From assembly GCA_027946555.1 (NCBI GenBank), contig JAPEVC010000377.1, positions 1-20,754 of the forward strand: a stretch of DNA of 20,754 nt. Direction: 5' to 3'. Position numbers and translations under genes: made by a program. Below, in pieces: positions 19,501 through 20,754 of the stretch. This stretch comes from Gnomoniopsis sp. IMI 355080. Its lineage: Eukaryota > Ascomycota > Sordariomycetes > Diaporthales > Gnomoniaceae. The notes under the pieces are model-generated. The model was not told the origin of the DNA. It did no database searches and worked only from the letters and a program-made list of their open reading frames with translations. The number at the start of each line of letters is the position of its first letter. Within the stretch, counting starts at the first letter, position 1.

Positions 19501-20370
19501 TCCTTTGTAAACGACATCTGGTGGCGTGAAGGGGATGCAACAGGCCCCTTACAGGCTGCCGCTATTAATGGGGATCTGGAGTGGGTTGCTCATTTGGTGG
19601 ATCTAGGAGCTAATATTAACGAATCAGCGGGGGGTTCTGTCATGATAGCTCTGCAAAGTGTCTGTTGTTGGGATCCAGTAACTGAGGAGGAACAAAGGAG
19701 AAAACTCAAGATCGCGAAATATCTTATTGATCATGGTGCAAAGATTAATGCGCTTCCAGTCGATCATGGTCTCACAGCACTGCAAGAAGTTGCGAGGAGT
19801 GGAGAATTACAAGTAGCTGTATTACTTGTAAAGCATGGCGCCGACGTGAACGCACCTAGTAGGGACGGAACCGCCTTGGACTTGGCCGCCTTCTATGGGC
19901 GACTTGACACGGTGAAGTTTCTCCTCAACATCGGTGCAGTCAGCGGACGCATGGGTACCACCGGATACGACGGCGCAATTCAAGCTGCCGAAAAGGAAGG
20001 AAGCTTTGTCGTCGCCGACATGATTCGCTACCACGCGGCATGCGACCAGGCTTCTTCAGACTTCGTCCACCCGAACATCCCCAAGCCACCGACATTCTTG
20101 CATGAAAACGGTCATGAATTCGATGCACCCTCAGGATCGGACTACAACTCTACATTGGTGTCGTCCGATGATTCAGAGGACGAGAGTGATCCGGAGAATG
20201 GGACGGATCCGGAGTACGGGGAGGATTCAGAAGGCGGAAATGATTCAGAGAACAGGGAGTATGAAGTCAATGGCACGCCAGTTGCAGACGTTGAGTCGGA
20301 TTTTCCTGAATCGCTAGGGAAACTTCTTGCGGATATTTTGTCCAAGGGCAAACAGCCCCTGCCACGTTGA
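16517..20370 (+). CDS. Clr5-domain and ankyrin-repeat protein
   Basis: Exons are 16517-16671, 16744-16955, 17037-17327 and 17390-20370, giving 1212 residues. Introns 1 and 3 are clear (GTGAGT...CCTAG; GTACGT...AGCAG). Intron 2 (GTAGGC...GCAAAG, branch GCTGAT) uses an AAG acceptor and is less sure. Residues about 17-70 form a Clr5-type domain: WKKHKEPIKKLY, then LKEV, then YSLKIWEINVKHILGLRKKFK, the pattern of this fungal helix-turn-helix-like N-terminal domain, which may bind nucleic acid. A linker rich in Ser, Thr and Pro follows, then about 500 residues without a domain I recognise. Ankyrin-like repeats are visible near 744-775, 937-965, 996-1010, 1014-1045 and 1046-1075 (ALQEVARSGELQVAVLLVKH, GTALDLAAFYGRLDTVKFLL). 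The tail at about 1144-1178 is strongly acidic (SSDDSEDESDPENGTDPEYG). Such proteins usually act as scaffolds. The exact role is unknown. Confidence 0.8.
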
Positions 20371-20609
20371 GACTTGGGATATCTCGGGTACGTGAGACTG
20401 TTTGGATGGCGTTGATATCGCGGAGAGCCTCACTATAGTGATGACCTCAACCGCCCTCTTGTTCTTTTTGCTCAAGTGTGTCTTTAGTCTTCTTCTCTGT
20501 TATAACGTAGTAAATGCGAGTCAATTATCAACCTCGGTATCACATCTGCCTGAATTGATATGTCGAAAAGGAGCTACGACCCTGAGAACGTGTTATGTGT
20601 TGGATACGA
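20371..20609. other. 3' flank of the Clr5-ankyrin gene
   Basis: No gene seen. This should contain its 3' UTR and polyadenylation region. Confidence 0.5.
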
Positions 20610-20754
20610 AATCCAGTTTTGGAAACATGAAGTCAACGCCAGCTGGCAGGTGGAGCTTAGCAGCGAACTACAGGTGGCCGCCAGAGCTGACGCGAGAGAG
20701 CAGACTTCAAAGGGGACAACCCCCCCCCCCCTCTTCCGGTGGAAATGGTTATTC
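20610..20754 (+). repeat. Intergenic direct repeat, copy B, running to the window end
   Basis: The first 49 bp are identical to copy A at 14275-14323, including the GCCAGCTGGC palindrome (20638-20647). After that most differences over the next 29 bp are transitions. A run of 12 C (20720-20731) and GGTGGAAATGG stand where copy A has a shorter C-rich run and GGTATAAATGG. Any gene that this copy might precede lies outside the window. Confidence 0.85.

Noticed and set aside
20720..20731. Run of 12 C as a possible sequencing or assembly artefact
   Set aside because: It could be an artefact in length, but repeat copy A also has a C-rich run at the matching place, so the feature itself is likely real and not worth a separate claim.
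1..20754. tRNA genes, CRISPR arrays, telomeric repeats, bacterial promoters or operons
   Set aside because: I saw no GGTTCGANNC-type B box with a matching cloverleaf, no spaced identical repeats, no TTAGGG arrays, and the gene structure is eukaryotic.

Overview
The window is nuclear DNA of a filamentous ascomycete (Pezizomycotina). The genes are split by short introns of about 47-110 nt with GTRNGT-like donors and CTRAC-like branch sites. The recognisable families (Clr5 plus ankyrin, four-pass MARVEL-like protein, DHA2-type MFS, PTS1-tailed acyl-CoA ligase, mitochondrial carrier) are typical of that group. I cannot name the species. Repeated TACCTAGGTA palindromes between genes fit what I remember of several Sordariomycete genomes, but I have not verified this.

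Layout, left to right. (1) The 5' end of a minus-strand TPT/SLC35-like transporter gene, cut by the window edge (1-213). (2) A large plus-strand, multi-intron gene (1607-5704) for an unnamed fungal protein. It carries an HExxH zinc-peptidase-like motif that appears only after splicing, and its middle part I cannot join cleanly. (3) A 1.5 kb stretch with at most a gene fragment. (4) A plus-strand block of three genes: a four-pass MARVEL-like membrane protein (7167-7942), a DHA2-like MFS exporter (8590-10297) and an AMP-forming acyl/aryl-CoA ligase ending in the peroxisomal signal AKL (10734-12575). (5) A convergent, intronless mitochondrial-carrier-family gene on the minus strand (14118-12718). 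(6) About 1 kb without genes that starts with a 49-bp sequence repeated exactly at the right end of the window. (7) Two minus-strand coding units, 16229-15749 and 15543-15085. The first encodes a signal peptide and a repetitive cysteine-rich protein. The second encodes one membrane span and a basic tail. They may be parts of one type I membrane protein. (8) A divergent plus-strand gene (16517-20370) for a 1212-residue protein with an N-terminal Clr5 domain, C-terminal ankyrin repeats and an acidic tail.

How the genes may work together: the ligase and MFS exporter are adjacent, co-directional and separated by about 440 bp, so they could serve one small-molecule pathway (activation in peroxisomes, export at the membrane). 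No backbone synthase is in view, so this is inference only. The cysteine-rich gene and the Clr5-ankyrin gene share a 287-bp divergent promoter region. The most unusual items are the cysteine-module protein, the exact 49-bp intergenic repeat, and the metallopeptidase-like gene whose HEMTH motif crosses an intron and enters a 13-nt exon.
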